A DNA stretch of 64,000 nt, taken from assembly GCA_000403495.2 (NCBI GenBank), contig KE159822.1, forward strand, positions 62,001 to 126,000, read 5' to 3'. The position numbers were made by a program, and so were the translations under genes. Below, piece after piece: positions 9,002 to 18,359 of this stretch (position 1 is its first letter; every line of letters begins with the position of its first letter). The DNA is from Lachnospiraceae bacterium 10-1. Its GTDB lineage: Bacteria > Bacillota > Clostridia > Lachnospirales > Lachnospiraceae. The notes beneath the pieces are model-generated. The model was not told the origin of the DNA, searched no databases, and saw only the letters and a program-made list of their open reading frames with translations.

Positions 9002-9694
9002 ATGGCAAATATTTTAATTGTAGAAGATGAAAAGAATATGCAAAACATCATCTGTGAATATATGCACAGAGGCGGGCATACCTGTTTTACTGCTGATGAT
9101 GGTGTAGATGCCTTAATGCTATTGAAAAACAATCCTATGGATCTGATGATATTGGATATTATGATGCCGCATCTTGATGGCTTTTCTGTATGTAAAGCGG
9201 CAAGGGAAATGAGCCATCTGCCAATTATCATGCTGACCGCTAAAAGTGATGAAGAAGATAAATTGAAAGGTTACGAATATGGTGTTGATGATTATATGAC
9301 AAAACCGTTTAGCCCGAAAATACTGCTTGCAAAGGCAAACGCATTGCTGCGACGTACATCAGGAACTATCACAGATTTGGGAAACAACACGTTGGGGAAA
9401 ATGATTAGTGCAGGGAAAATATCAGTAAACCCTGTCGCACATAAAGTGTTTTTAGACGGTATGGAAATTACGCTGACTCATAAAGAATATGAGCTGCTGC
9501 ACTTTTTTATGTCTAATCCCGGACAGGTATTTTCAAGGGAACAGCTGTTAAACCGTATTTGGGGATATGACTTTGAGGGGAATACACGGACGGTTGACAC
9601 GCATATCAAAACATTGCGACAAAAATTGGGCAGTGAGGGAAAGTCCATCGTAACTCTGATCCGTTCCGGGTATAAATTTGAGGTGACAAAATGA
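9002..9694 (+). CDS. OmpR-family response regulator
   Basis: 230 residues. The receiver domain (residues 1-~115) has the acidic pair EDEKN, the phospho-acceptor Asp in LMILDIMMPHLDG and the conserved Lys in MTKPF. The C-terminal winged helix (residues ~135-228) ends in TRTVDTHIKTLRQKLG and TLIRSGYKFE. The start MANILIVED at 9002 replaces an upstream in-frame ATG at 8975. It overlaps the kinase gene by 4 nt (ATGA). Its likely target is the ABC exporter operon downstream, now separated from it by the ISL3 element. Confidence 0.9.
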   Translation: MANILIVEDEKNMQNIICEYMHRGGHTCFTADDGVDALMLLKNNPMDLMILDIMMPHLDGFSVCKAAREMSHLPIIMLTAKSDEEDKLKGYEYGVDDYMTKPFSPKILLAKANALLRRTSGTITDLGNNTLGKMISAGKISVNPVAHKVFLDGMEITLTHKEYELLHFFMSNPGQVFSREQLLNRIWGYDFEGNTRTVDTHIKTLRQKLGSEGKSIVTLIRSGYKFEVTK

Positions 9695-10761
9695 AAGAAC
9701 GATTTTCATTCCGCACGGTACGGAAAAAAATAATCATGATTTCAAAGCTTGCAGGTATTGCGTTAATGCTTTCATACTTTATTTCAACGCGGCTGCCTTT
9801 AGAAAAGGATATTTCTTTTTTGCTGTGGGTAATCTTTGTTAGTTTATTGATTATGTTGATAGATTATTTGTTAGGACGTTTTATTTCAGATCCAATCGAT
9901 AACATTTGCGAAATGGCACACAGGGCAGCGGGATTAGACTTTTCCCTGCCTTGTACAATAACATCAAAGGACGAATTTGGAGAGCTTGCAGACAATCTCA
10001 ATAAAATGTCCGATAATTTACAGGAAACGCTTGAAAAACTGGAAAAAGCAAATATCCGGCTTGAAAAAGATGTGCAGCAGGAAAGAAAACTGCTTCGGGA
10101 AAGAAAGGAATTAACAGACCGCCTTTCCCATGAAATGAAAACGCCGATAGGAGTGATCCGTGCCTATGCGGAAGGAATACAGGATGAAACAGATGAAAAG
10201 AAAAGACAGAGATATTCTGAAATCATCATTTCCGAAACAGAGAGAATGGGTATGCTGATTGAAACATTGTTAGATTTGTCTGCATTGGAAAATGGGGCTG
10301 TATCATTGGCACCGGAACGGTTTGATTTCATAGAATTTGTAGAGACGATAGCAGGACGGTTATTGATAGATATGCCGGAAACTGATTTTGAATTACAGTA
10401 TGAACTTCCGGAACATAAAGTATTTGTTTATACAGACAAACAGCGTATGGAGCAGGTCATAGACAACTTGATTATCAACGCAAAAAAGAATGTATCTCCA
10501 AAAGGGATTTTACGACTATCATTGATCGAACAAGACAATATGCTTCATTTTTCCATTTATAATCAAGGTGCTTCTATACCGGCGGAAAAGCTGCCTAAAA
10601 TATGGGATAAGTTCTACCGTGATAAAAATGCGAAATACAATGGTTCAGGATTAGGTCTTGCCATTGTCGCACAAATTTTATCCATGCAAGATTTAGAATA
10701 CGGAGCAGAAAATTTAACAGATGGCATCCGGTTTTTCTTTTCTATTCCTATCATAAAATGA
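9691..10761 (+). CDS. sensor histidine kinase (HAMP-HisKA-HATPase)
   Basis: 356 residues. Two adjacent membrane segments (about residues 13-30 and 38-57) with almost no extracellular loop are followed by a HAMP linker, a coiled coil, the H-box RLSHEMKTPIGV, an N-box DNLIINAKKN, a phenylalanine box KFYRD and the G2 box GSGLGLAIV. The tiny sensing loop is typical of kinases that sense within the membrane, often through an ABC transporter and cell-wall-active peptides (BceS/LanK types). It is co-translated with the preceding regulator. Confidence 0.9.
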   Translation: MKERFSFRTVRKKIIMISKLAGIALMLSYFISTRLPLEKDISFLLWVIFVSLLIMLIDYLLGRFISDPIDNICEMAHRAAGLDFSLPCTITSKDEFGELADNLNKMSDNLQETLEKLEKANIRLEKDVQQERKLLRERKELTDRLSHEMKTPIGVIRAYAEGIQDETDEKKRQRYSEIIISETERMGMLIETLLDLSALENGAVSLAPERFDFIEFVETIAGRLLIDMPETDFELQYELPEHKVFVYTDKQRMEQVIDNLIINAKKNVSPKGILRLSLIEQDNMLHFSIYNQGASIPAEKLPKIWDKFYRDKNAKYNGSGLGLAIVAQILSMQDLEYGAENLTDGIRFFFSIPIIK

Positions 10762-10771
10762 ATCCTTTGGT

Positions 10772-10820
10772 GAGAATGCAAAGCATTCTCATAATCGAGT
10801 GTGCAGGCACTCGATTTTTT
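10772..10820 (+). terminator. double hairpin terminator interrupted by ISL3 insertion
   Basis: A first hairpin GAGAATGC-AAA-GCATTCTC (10772-10790) is followed by CGAGTG...CACTCG (10796-10813) and a T-run. The T-run is the 8-bp target copied by the ISL3 element, so the insertion landed in the terminator tail. Confidence 0.75.
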
Positions 10821-12452
10821 GGCTCTTTGTCAAGTTAGTTGAATAACCTGTTTTATTATGTTATCATAAAATGGGTGAATGATATGGAATTAAATGAACT
10901 ATTAAAAGAACTGGATACAAATTTAGTTATACGAAAAATAGAAAAATCTGACAAAACACTATATTTATATTGTGATATTGATTGTATGATAGTCAAATGT
11001 AAATATTGCGGCACGGAAAGTCATTCGGTTCATAGTAAATATACCAGAACTATTTCCGATCTTCCAATACAGAATTACCAGGTAAAATTAATTATTACCG
11101 TACCCAAGTTTTTTTGTACAAATGAAAAATGCTCCCATAAGACGTTCGCTTATCCAATCCCCTTTGCGGACAAGAATTCATTAAGAACAAATCGGCTGGA
11201 TGATTATATCTATCAAATAGGTATGAAAAGCAGCTCTTTAGATGCGGAAAAACAGATTTCTGGCAGCCACGTATCTGTCTCTAATAATACGATTCTGAGA
11301 ATTATTAAAAAAAAGCAGTCCCTGTCATCAATTATGAGGTGAAAAATATATCCATAGATGATTTTTCGCATTGCAAACGAAAACTATATTTTTCTATCCT
11401 GGTTGACAATGATACCAGAAAAAGGCTGGAAGTGGTTTCTTCCAGACAACAGCCGGAAGTGGTGGAAATCCTTAGAAAGTTTAAGAATGTAGAAACAGTT
11501 ACAAGAGATTTTTCAAGGACTTATAAAGCTGCCATAAGTGAAGCCCTGCCAAACGCGAAACAGATTGTGGACAGATTCCATATATTAAAAAATTTAACGG
11601 AAGATATACTGGAATATCTGAAACGCAGGATGAAAGACAAGGTTAGGATCGCAGATCTGTCACCTGCTCCGATATCGGAAAAAGAAGTATTAAATATACG
11701 TGAACGCAGGAAAATAGAAACGGGTTTGAGAAAATGGGAGGTAATTAAAGAAGCCCAGAGGTTAAAAAGAGCTGGTAAAAATAATACGGAAATAGCAAAA
11801 ACACTTCAGATAGCCCGTCCTACAGTTATAAGATATCTGAGTATGACAAAACCTCCCATTGATTCCAGACCATGCAAACTGGATCCATACATACCAAGAA
11901 TCAAAGAACTACTTTTAAGCGGATATGGGTATACGGAAATATTCAACCAGATCAAAGAAGAAGGATATACAGGCCAGATTTCCTTGTATAACAGTAAAAT
12001 GAAAGGAATCCGCTGGGAAACGAAACATCGGGTTCATTATTTAAAAAGAAGTGACATAAAAAGGCTGTTATATGTACCACTTGAAGAAATCCCAGACGGA
12101 CAAAAGCGGAGAGAGATAGAATATTACCTGAAAGGACAAACAGAATTGGAACAGGTACTAAAACTTGTGTCTGATTTTAAAATTCTCCTGTCAGGGAAAG
12201 ATGAAACCGAACTGGACAGCTGGTAAAAAGAGCAGAAATCCTCCAAATCACAGAAATTAACAGCTTCCTGAAACTGATTCGGTCGGATCTGGAAGCTGTT
12301 AAAAACGCAATAAAATACGATTACAGTAATGGCCCTGCCGAAGGGCATAATAATAAGATAAAAGTAATAAAAAGACAGATGTATGGCAGATGTAAATTTG
12401 ATCTTCTTCGTTTAAAAGTATTGTGTTAATTCAACTAACTTGACAAAGAGCC
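10821..12452 (+). mobile_element. ISL3-family insertion sequence
   Basis: 1632 bp with terminal inverted repeats beginning GGCTCTTTGTCAAGTTAGTT at both ends, and flanked by an 8-bp direct repeat GATTTTTT (10813-10820 and 12453-12460). That target duplication length and the transposase match the ISL3 family. The clean duplication says it inserted here and has not been rearranged, although its transposase is now broken. Confidence 0.93.
10884..12429 (+). pseudogene. ISL3 transposase, two frameshifts
   Basis: Three segments in different frames make up one DDE transposase. Part 1 (10884-~11330) has the zinc-finger region CKYCGTESHSVHSKY...CTNEKCSHKTF and an HTH. Part 2 (~11318-~12225) has the first Asp in ISIDDFSHCKRK, the second in QIVDRFHILKN and an internal HTH. 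Part 3 (~12222-12429) has the Glu in GPAEGHNNKIKVIKRQMYGR. The frame is lost near 11330 (INYEVK reads across in the other frame) and again near 12222. All three catalytic residues survive but on separate frames, so the enzyme is inactive. Confidence 0.88.
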
Positions 12453-12637
12453 GATTTTTTTTACACTAATTTCACAGAGACCACACTTCAATTTCAACTC
12501 TTTTTTTTATCTTATCTACATACACGGCCGCAATGTGAAAAATCCTGTATGACAGTTTTTTGCACAGGAATTTAGCCGCATTGCGACATGCGGTCGGTGC
12601 AAGTAAACCTTTAACAACTGACAAGGAGGAATGATGT

Positions 12638-12790
12638 ATGTTTTTAGGAACCCCGTGGTACTTGTGGATAATAATTGCAGTAGTGTTGGTAATTTCTGTC
12701 CCTTTCAAGATAAAGTTTATGAAATGGTGGAATAAACACCAGCAGGAACAGAAAGACAGCAGTCTGGGAAAGTGGGGCAATGACGAATGA
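12638..12790 (+). CDS. small single-span membrane protein, coupled to ABC gene
   Basis: 50 residues: MFLGTPWYLWIIIAVVLVIS, one hydrophobic span, then a charged tail (KFMKWWNKHQQEQKD). AAGGAGG lies just ahead of the start, and the stop overlaps the start of the ABC ATPase gene by 4 nt, which means translational coupling. No family is recognised. The position suggests a small partner or a leader that sets the translation level of the transporter. It is too short for usual gene callers and easily overlooked. Confidence 0.65.
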   Translation: MFLGTPWYLWIIIAVVLVISVPFKIKFMKWWNKHQQEQKDSSLGKWGNDE

Positions 12791-13635
12791 TTGAAGTTAA
12801 AAATTTGACTTTTTCATACGGAAGGGATAAGCAGGCATTACACGGCTTAAATTTTACGGTAGGGAATGGAGAAATTTTTGGCTTTTTGGGACCGAACGGT
12901 TCCGGGAAATCAACGACACAAAAAATCCTCACTGGTATTTTGAAAGGGCATGGCGGTTATGCGTCATTGTTCGGACAGGATATTTCTACAGCGCATACAC
13001 AGGATCTTTATAGGAAAATAGGCGTCTTGTTTGAATTTCCCTATCTGTATGCGAATTTAAGTGCAGTTGACAATCTGAAATATTTTTCCTCTTTTTATCC
13101 GGTAAAGCAGCTCAGGGATATTGGGGAGATTTTAGAAAAGTTGGAGTTTAAGGCTGATTTTATGAAAAAACCTGTTTCGTCATATTCAAAAGGTATGAGG
13201 CAGCGTGTCAGTATGGCAAGGGCGCTGATCAGCAGTCCTGAACTATTATTTTTGGATGAACCAACCAGCGGTCTTGACCCTTCCGGCGCTGTTTTGTTCC
13301 GCAAGATTATAGAAGAAGAACGAAAGAAGGGGACAACTGTATTTTTAACCACACATAATATGCTGGATGCAGATTTATTATGCGACAGGGTAGCTTTTAT
13401 GACTAATGGAAATATTGTCGCATTAGACACGCCGAAAAGATTAAAAGAACAAAACAGCAATCACCGTGTACGGATAGATTACCTTTATCAGGGCAGGTGT
13501 GAGGAAAAAGTAATGGAGATGCCAGAATTAGAAAGAGGTATTCCTTTCCGGCATGATGAAATTATCAGTATCCATTCAGAAGAACCAACTTTAGAGGATA
13601 TATTTATCCAATATACAGGAAGGGGGCTGTCCTGA
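12787..13635 (+). CDS. ABC transporter ATP-binding protein
   Basis: 282 residues. Walker A GPNGSGKST (about 36-44), Q-loop region, signature motif YSKGMRQRVS, Walker B LLFLDEPTSGLDP, and H-loop TTHNM. The C-terminal ~80 residues form an accessory domain like those of peptide-resistance and efflux ATPases (BcrA/CcmA type). It powers the two following ABC-2 permeases. Overlaps the small membrane protein at its start and abuts the permease at its end, so the four genes form one operon, probably controlled by the two-component system upstream of the ISL3 element. Confidence 0.9.
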   Translation: MIEVKNLTFSYGRDKQALHGLNFTVGNGEIFGFLGPNGSGKSTTQKILTGILKGHGGYASLFGQDISTAHTQDLYRKIGVLFEFPYLYANLSAVDNLKYFSSFYPVKQLRDIGEILEKLEFKADFMKKPVSSYSKGMRQRVSMARALISSPELLFLDEPTSGLDPSGAVLFRKIIEEERKKGTTVFLTTHNMLDADLLCDRVAFMTNGNIVALDTPKRLKEQNSNHRVRIDYLYQGRCEEKVMEMPELERGIPFRHDEIISIHSEEPTLEDIFIQYTGRGLS

Positions 13636-14627
13636 TGTGGAATTTCTGCTCTCTATTCAAAAATGACTGCCAAATGATGTTAGCCGGAAAATTTTTTCTC
13701 GTTGCTTTTGGTTCACTGATGATTTATACGTTGTTTATCAACTTTGGTTATGTCAATTTTATGAATGCCGAACTCTACAATGTGTATCTGTTTGATCCGA
13801 AGGGAACACAGCAGGGAATCTCCGAACTGATTTATCCGGTAACATCGTTAGAAGAATTAAATATGGCTCTTTCTACGGATGCAAATGGTGTTGGAATAGA
13901 TGCCAGTTCCGGTACGCCGGATATTGTTTTTTATTTTGGAAGTGAAAAGGCTGACAATCATAGGACTGACTATGCATTGTCGCTTCTTCGACAAGGCAGT
14001 CAGTATACTGCTCAAATCGTAGGGGAAAATACACCGGAACTAAAACAACGAAAAGAAATGTCTTGCGAATTGTTGTTTATAGAAATCATTGCCGTTGGTT
14101 TCTTGGGGATTGCCGCGGTATTATTTAAAGAAAAGCAAATGGGAGTGATCCGTGTCCATGCGGTCCTGCCATTTCATAAGAACTTGTTTATCGTATCAAA
14201 AATAATGGTTTTCCTGTTATCTGATTTGATTTTTGCAGCATTGATGACTGTATTAAATGTAGGATTTCACGAGGCCGCTGGTATTTTACCTGACGTATTG
14301 GTGCAGACAACAATTTTATCATTGATTATGGCGCTTATGGGATTTGGATGCACCATGCTGCTAAAGGATTTCAGACAGTTTAGTCTTGCCTATCTGGTAA
14401 TTGCTATTTTTGCGGCAACGCCCGTATTTTTGTCGGCAAATACCTCTGTTAAAATGGCATGGATTGGCTGGCACCCATTTTATCATGTTTATATGGGGCT
14501 TAAAAACGCCTACTTTGGTATGCCTGTCACAAATCCTGTTTATTACCTGTTTTTCGCTTGTGGGATTGCCATTCTGTTTCAGATCGTCCAAAAAGCATTT
14601 CACAAAGAAATGGGAAAGGAAGGGTGA
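13635..14627 (+). CDS. ABC-2 type permease
   Basis: 330 residues. One membrane segment lies near residues 17-38, followed by a ~110-residue extracellular or variable region and then five or more spans from about residue 145. The start overlaps the ATPase stop by one base. The arrangement of one N-terminal span, a large loop and a C-terminal membrane block is that of ABC-2 exporters. With the next gene it would form the heterodimeric channel. The substrate is unknown; a peptide or drug is likely given the two-component partner. Confidence 0.8.
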   Translation: MWNFCSLFKNDCQMMLAGKFFLVAFGSLMIYTLFINFGYVNFMNAELYNVYLFDPKGTQQGISELIYPVTSLEELNMALSTDANGVGIDASSGTPDIVFYFGSEKADNHRTDYALSLLRQGSQYTAQIVGENTPELKQRKEMSCELLFIEIIAVGFLGIAAVLFKEKQMGVIRVHAVLPFHKNLFIVSKIMVFLLSDLIFAALMTVLNVGFHEAAGILPDVLVQTTILSLIMALMGFGCTMLLKDFRQFSLAYLVIAIFAATPVFLSANTSVKMAWIGWHPFYHVYMGLKNAYFGMPVTNPVYYLFFACGIAILFQIVQKAFHKEMGKEG

Positions 14628-14629
14628 TT

Positions 14630-15643
14630 ATGAGGGGACTTATTTATCAGCTTAAAAGCGTATGGAAAGACAGATTTTGCATGATGTCTTTTCTTCTGCC
14701 GATCATTGTTGCTTTGGCTTTAAATTTTATTGGTGGGATTGATCTTTCTTCCGTGTCAGAATTCCAATTTGGTGTATTGGAAAATGACCTGTCCGCGCAG
14801 ACGATTGTCTGGTTGGAGAGATATGGTTCTGTAACCATATACGAATCACAGGAGGAATTGATTACTGCAATTAATGAACCTTCCACATACATGATTGGAG
14901 TAAAATCTGATGGTGACAGCATTCAGACTATGATATCCGGTGATGAATTGGATTTATTCCGCCAAACGGCTGATACGCTTCCGGCATTGTACGAAGGGAG
15001 AGAAAGTGCAGGACAGATAAGTATTACGGTTTTAGAGCGCCCGGATATGATGGCAGGACTTCAAAATATATTTATTGCCATGACGTTGATTGTTGCCATG
15101 TTCATGGGATGTACTTTTAATGCGATGAATATAATATCTGAGAAAGAAAATGGTGTTGATTTGGTCAATCAGATACTGCCAATGACACAGAGCGGATATG
15201 TGATACAAAAAATCTTTGTAGGCTTTATAGGAGGATGCCTGTCTGCCATTTTGACTGCCTGCTGTTATTTTCGGTTGCCGGTTTGGAATGAGCTTCTTAT
15301 GCTGGTGATGATTATTCTCTCTGCATTTGTAGCTGCGCTGATTGGGTTATTTATTGGCAAATTTTCTGAAAGTTTTATGGTAGGTGTTGTTACTATTAAG
15401 ATGATTATGATTCTGTTTATGGCAGTGCCATTGGTATCCTATTTGCTGGGGACAGGCGGTTTGATTTCGGTATTTTGCTATCTTGTACCGTCCAGTGCAC
15501 CCTTTGAAGGAATTATGAATTTGGCTGACAGCGACAAGCCAATGATTGCAAAAGATATGTTTATTCTTATGACACATTGTATCATTTGGTTTCTGCTTTA
15601 TCTTTCAATTTCCAAATGGAAGATAAGGCATATATGGAGATAG
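14630..15643 (+). CDS. ABC-2 type permease
   Basis: 337 residues. The start MRGLIYQLKSVWKD at 14630 lies 2 nt after the previous stop and follows GGAAGGG; a longer in-frame start at 14558 would overlap the upstream gene. An N-terminal span (about 20-38) is followed by a ~130-residue loop and then six spans (DMMAGLQNIFIAMTLIVAMF onward). Partner of the preceding permease. The last gene of the exporter operon of element A. Confidence 0.8.
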   Translation: MRGLIYQLKSVWKDRFCMMSFLLPIIVALALNFIGGIDLSSVSEFQFGVLENDLSAQTIVWLERYGSVTIYESQEELITAINEPSTYMIGVKSDGDSIQTMISGDELDLFRQTADTLPALYEGRESAGQISITVLERPDMMAGLQNIFIAMTLIVAMFMGCTFNAMNIISEKENGVDLVNQILPMTQSGYVIQKIFVGFIGGCLSAILTACCYFRLPVWNELLMLVMIILSAFVAALIGLFIGKFSESFMVGVVTIKMIMILFMAVPLVSYLLGTGGLISVFCYLVPSSAPFEGIMNLADSDKPMIAKDMFILMTHCIIWFLLYLSISKWKIRHIWR

Positions 15644-15753
15644 GGATTTTCAAGCAAAAGCTTTGAGGTTTTTGCAAAGGGGGCTAGGGGGACAATTCCC
15701 CTTATGCAAGCCAATTTTTGCAGATATTCCACAGGAAAAATCTGTGAAAATTC

Positions 15754-15856
15754 TGCCTGTGGACGTCCATAGGCAGTGCTTGCTATTTCGTCATGCGTAT
15801 ATACGCAAGCAGTGCTTGCTATAACGCCCTGTGTCATGACACAGACAGTGCTTGTT
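15754..15856. repeat. three 36-bp-period repeats with variable palindromes
   Basis: The word CAGTGCTTG(C/T)T occurs at 15774, 15810 and 15846, exactly 36 bp apart. Each copy is preceded by a different palindrome: CTGTGGACGTCCATAG, GCGTATATACGC, and CTGTGTCATGACACAG. The palindromes keep the ability to pair while changing sequence, so structure seems selected. The spot lies in the 400-bp gap between the exporter operon and the regulator gene. Confidence 0.7.
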
Positions 15857-16040
15857 GTTTCAGTATGGACAATAAACAGATATTAGTCGGTAAGGCAGTT
15901 TTTTTAGGTTGCTAAAACTTCATACGGATAGTATCGTCCAATTTTATAAAAAAATATTGAGAAAGTTTTTGTAAATAGGAAGGTTTTTTACACCTTTACC
16001 AATTACTATGATAAAGGGCTGAAAGAAAGGAGGAAACTAT

Positions 16041-16370
16041 ATGAGCACCGCAGACCGCAGAATGGAAATTATCAGTATTCTTGTGGTCAGTGGTCATGTT
16101 ACATCAAGGGAACTGGCACAGGAATTTGGTGATTGTGTCCGAACGATACGCAATGACATTACAGCTCTTTCTTATGGTTATCCCATCTACACAAAGCAGG
16201 GAGCAGCTGGGGGAATTTTTATTATGGACAGCTACAAGCCATATAATAATACGCTTACATCATACGAGCAGAAAAAACTCAAAGAAATGTATGACGCTGC
16301 GGAGGGAGAAGATAAAAAAATCTTAGAACGTATTCTCCGAAAATATGGAGCTTGTAAATTAGAACTTTAG
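16041..16370 (+). CDS. DeoR-type HTH regulator
   Basis: 109 residues. The N-terminal HTH_11/DeoR-like winged helix reads RRMEIISILVVSGHVTSRELAQEFGDCVRTIRNDITALS, followed by PIYTKQGAAGGIFI, the wing. The C-terminal ~45 residues (SYEQKKLKEMYDAAEGEDKKILERILRKYG) are helical and have no ligand domain. Short regulators of this kind are common next to xis-int in Tn916-like elements. It probably controls element genes. A good AAAGGAGG lies upstream. Confidence 0.75.
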   Translation: MSTADRRMEIISILVVSGHVTSRELAQEFGDCVRTIRNDITALSYGYPIYTKQGAAGGIFIMDSYKPYNNTLTSYEQKKLKEMYDAAEGEDKKILERILRKYGACKLEL

Positions 16371-16571
16371 GATAAAAGTATTAAAAATTGAATACATAAA
16401 ATCCCGTATATGATTCTGCAATTCTTCCCAACAGTTTGCAGAAAAGGTTTTAAGGGATTCTGAATATTTATTATCAAACACAGCACAAGGACAGTCACAG
16501 ACTTATGGGAAAAGTCTGGGCTGTCCTTTTTGTGCGTTTAAGGAGGCATTTATCGAGGGAGGCAAAAATCA

Positions 16572-16766
16572 GTGAAAGAAGTTCCTATTTGGGAAAAGAG
16601 TAATCTAAGTCTGGAAGAAGCTGCTGCTTATTCCGGAATTGGTATCAATAAACTGCGTGAACTTACCAACGAGAGAAACTGCCGATTCGTTTTGTGGGTT
16701 GGCAATAAGCGGTTGATCAAACGCCGTCTGTTCGATCAGTACATCGAACAGGAATATTCTATCTGA
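16572..16766 (+). CDS. xis: Tn916-type excisionase
   Basis: 64 residues from a GTG start (GAGGGAGG upstream). The winged-helix excisionase signature is visible: SLEEAAAYSGIGINKLRELTNE and FVLWVGNKRLIKRRLFDQYIEQE. It bends DNA at the element ends and directs integrase toward excision. It lies 243 bp ahead of int with a hairpin between them. The copy in element C (58391) is about half identical, so the two elements have diverged. Confidence 0.85.
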   Translation: MKEVPIWEKSNLSLEEAAAYSGIGINKLRELTNERNCRFVLWVGNKRLIKRRLFDQYIEQEYSI

Positions 16767-16896
16767 CAATGGGGATTATCTCATTCTTTGCAGTTTTTAT
16801 GAATCTTATGGTGTAAATTTGGCTTTGAAATGGTACAATGAAAATGCAGCGAACAACAGCTCGGAACGATGTTTCTCGCTGTCGTTACACTTACAT

Positions 16897-16952
16897 AAAA
16901 ATACAATGTCAACAATATGACAGCAAGCTGCCATTGTTGCTCTTGTATTTTT
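16897..16952. promoter_or_regulatory. nested hairpin upstream of integrase
   Basis: Three stacked inverted repeats share one centre: AAAAATACAA/TTGTATTTTT (10 bp, perfect), CAACAAT/ATTGTTG, and CAGC/GCTG. The hairpin ends 58 bp before the integrase start at 17010. It could be an attenuator or a binding site limiting int expression. Confidence 0.6.
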
Positions 16953-17009
16953 GCGTTCGTTGCATATCGTCATATCAAGGCTCTTTCCACTACGGAAAGG
17001 AGTTTGAAA

Positions 17010-18197
17010 ATGTCTGAGAAACGGAAAGACAATAAAGGACGAATCTTAAAGACAGGGGAGAGCCAGAGAAAAGACCTGATTTATCAGTACCGCTATACGG
17101 ATATCCACGGAAAACGACAGACCATTTATTCCTCTGATTTGAAGGAACTGCGGGAAAAGGTAATTCAAAAGCAGCTTGACGATGGGATTGACTATGCTGC
17201 CGGAGAAGTTACCGTTATTGAGCTTTTGGAACGCTATATCAGTTTGAAACAAGGCGTACGCTACAATAAGGTCGGATACAATTTTGTTCTTAATCTGATT
17301 AAGAAAGAAGATTTCGGCTACCGGCAGATAAGGGATATTAAGGTATCGGATGCCCAACAGTGGATTATGAAGCTGCATAATGACGGAAAAGGATACAGTA
17401 CCATTACAAGTGTCAGGGGCGTTGTAAAGCCTGCTTTTCAGATGGCATATAATGAGGATATTATCCGCAGAAATCCATTTGATTTTAAGCTGGTTGATGT
17501 TGTACCAAACGATTCACAAAAACGTATCGCCATGACAGAGGAACAGCAGGAGCTTTGGATGGGGTTTATCCGAAATGATAAAACCTATGCAAAGTATTAT
17601 GATGAATTTGTCGTGTTGTTGGGAACGGGAATGCGTGTCAGCGAATTTCGTGGCTTGACAAAAAGTGATTTGGATTTTGAAAGTCGAAAAATCCGTGTAG
17701 ATCATCAGCTTGTCCGGGAACGGGGTGGAAAGTATTATGTTGAGAAAACCAAGACCGAGTGCGGATGCCGCTTTATCCCTATGACAGAGGAAGTCTATCA
17801 AAGCCTGAAAAATATCCTTACCCGCCGCAAGCAGTTAAAGACAGAAATGATGGTTGACGGATATAGTAGCTTTCTTCTGCTGGACAAAGATGATAAGCCA
17901 AAAGTAGCGTTGCATATCGAAAATGAAATGCGTTGGGCAATGAAGAAATATAAGAAGCTGCATTCGGACAATCCATTGCCACATATCACACCTCATGTAT
18001 TCCGTCATACGTTCTGTACCAACATGGCAAACGCAGGCATGGATATTAAAACCTTGCAGTATGTGATGGGACATTCCGACGTAGGCGTTACGTTGAATGT
18101 ATATACCCATGCAAGCTATGATCGGGCGGCGGAGCAGATGGCAAAAATCTTGGACTTCAAAGCTGATACGCAAGGGAAACAGAGAAAGTCAGGTTGA
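17010..18197 (+). CDS. int: tyrosine recombinase/integrase of element A (Tn916 type)
   Basis: 395 residues. The start at 17010 follows GGAAAGGAG; the in-frame ATG at 16917 lies inside the upstream hairpin. The N-terminal arm-binding domain (residues 1-~75, KGRILKTGESQRKDLIYQYRY) is followed by a SAM-like core-binding domain and a catalytic domain. The catalytic domain carries Arg in GTGMRVSEFRGL, HITPHVFRHTFC (H-x-x-R), GHSDVGVTLNVYTH and the nucleophile Tyr in it. All catalytic residues are present. It should recombine the core TTCGTCTGCCACG. Its gene points to the right att site 178 bp away. Confidence 0.93.
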   Translation: MSEKRKDNKGRILKTGESQRKDLIYQYRYTDIHGKRQTIYSSDLKELREKVIQKQLDDGIDYAAGEVTVIELLERYISLKQGVRYNKVGYNFVLNLIKKEDFGYRQIRDIKVSDAQQWIMKLHNDGKGYSTITSVRGVVKPAFQMAYNEDIIRRNPFDFKLVDVVPNDSQKRIAMTEEQQELWMGFIRNDKTYAKYYDEFVVLLGTGMRVSEFRGLTKSDLDFESRKIRVDHQLVRERGGKYYVEKTKTECGCRFIPMTEEVYQSLKNILTRRKQLKTEMMVDGYSSFLLLDKDDKPKVALHIENEMRWAMKKYKKLHSDNPLPHITPHVFRHTFCTNMANAGMDIKTLQYVMGHSDVGVTLNVYTHASYDRAAEQMAKILDFKADTQGKQRKSG

Positions 18198-18359
18198 AAA
18201 TGAATCAAATCACTATACCAATTACTACACCATTTGCCCGTAAATTTGCGTAGATTTATAACGAATTACGCAGATCAAGGGTAAAAAGCAAAAAATGAAA
18301 AAAGTGCCTAAAAGCTTGAAATATCAAGGTTTGAAGGCTTATGAAGGGACATAAAAGAT

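Noticed and set aside
15754-15856. CRISPR-like array (36-bp period)
   Set aside because: Only three units, the repeated word is 11 bp, the intervening sequences are palindromes, and no cas genes are present.
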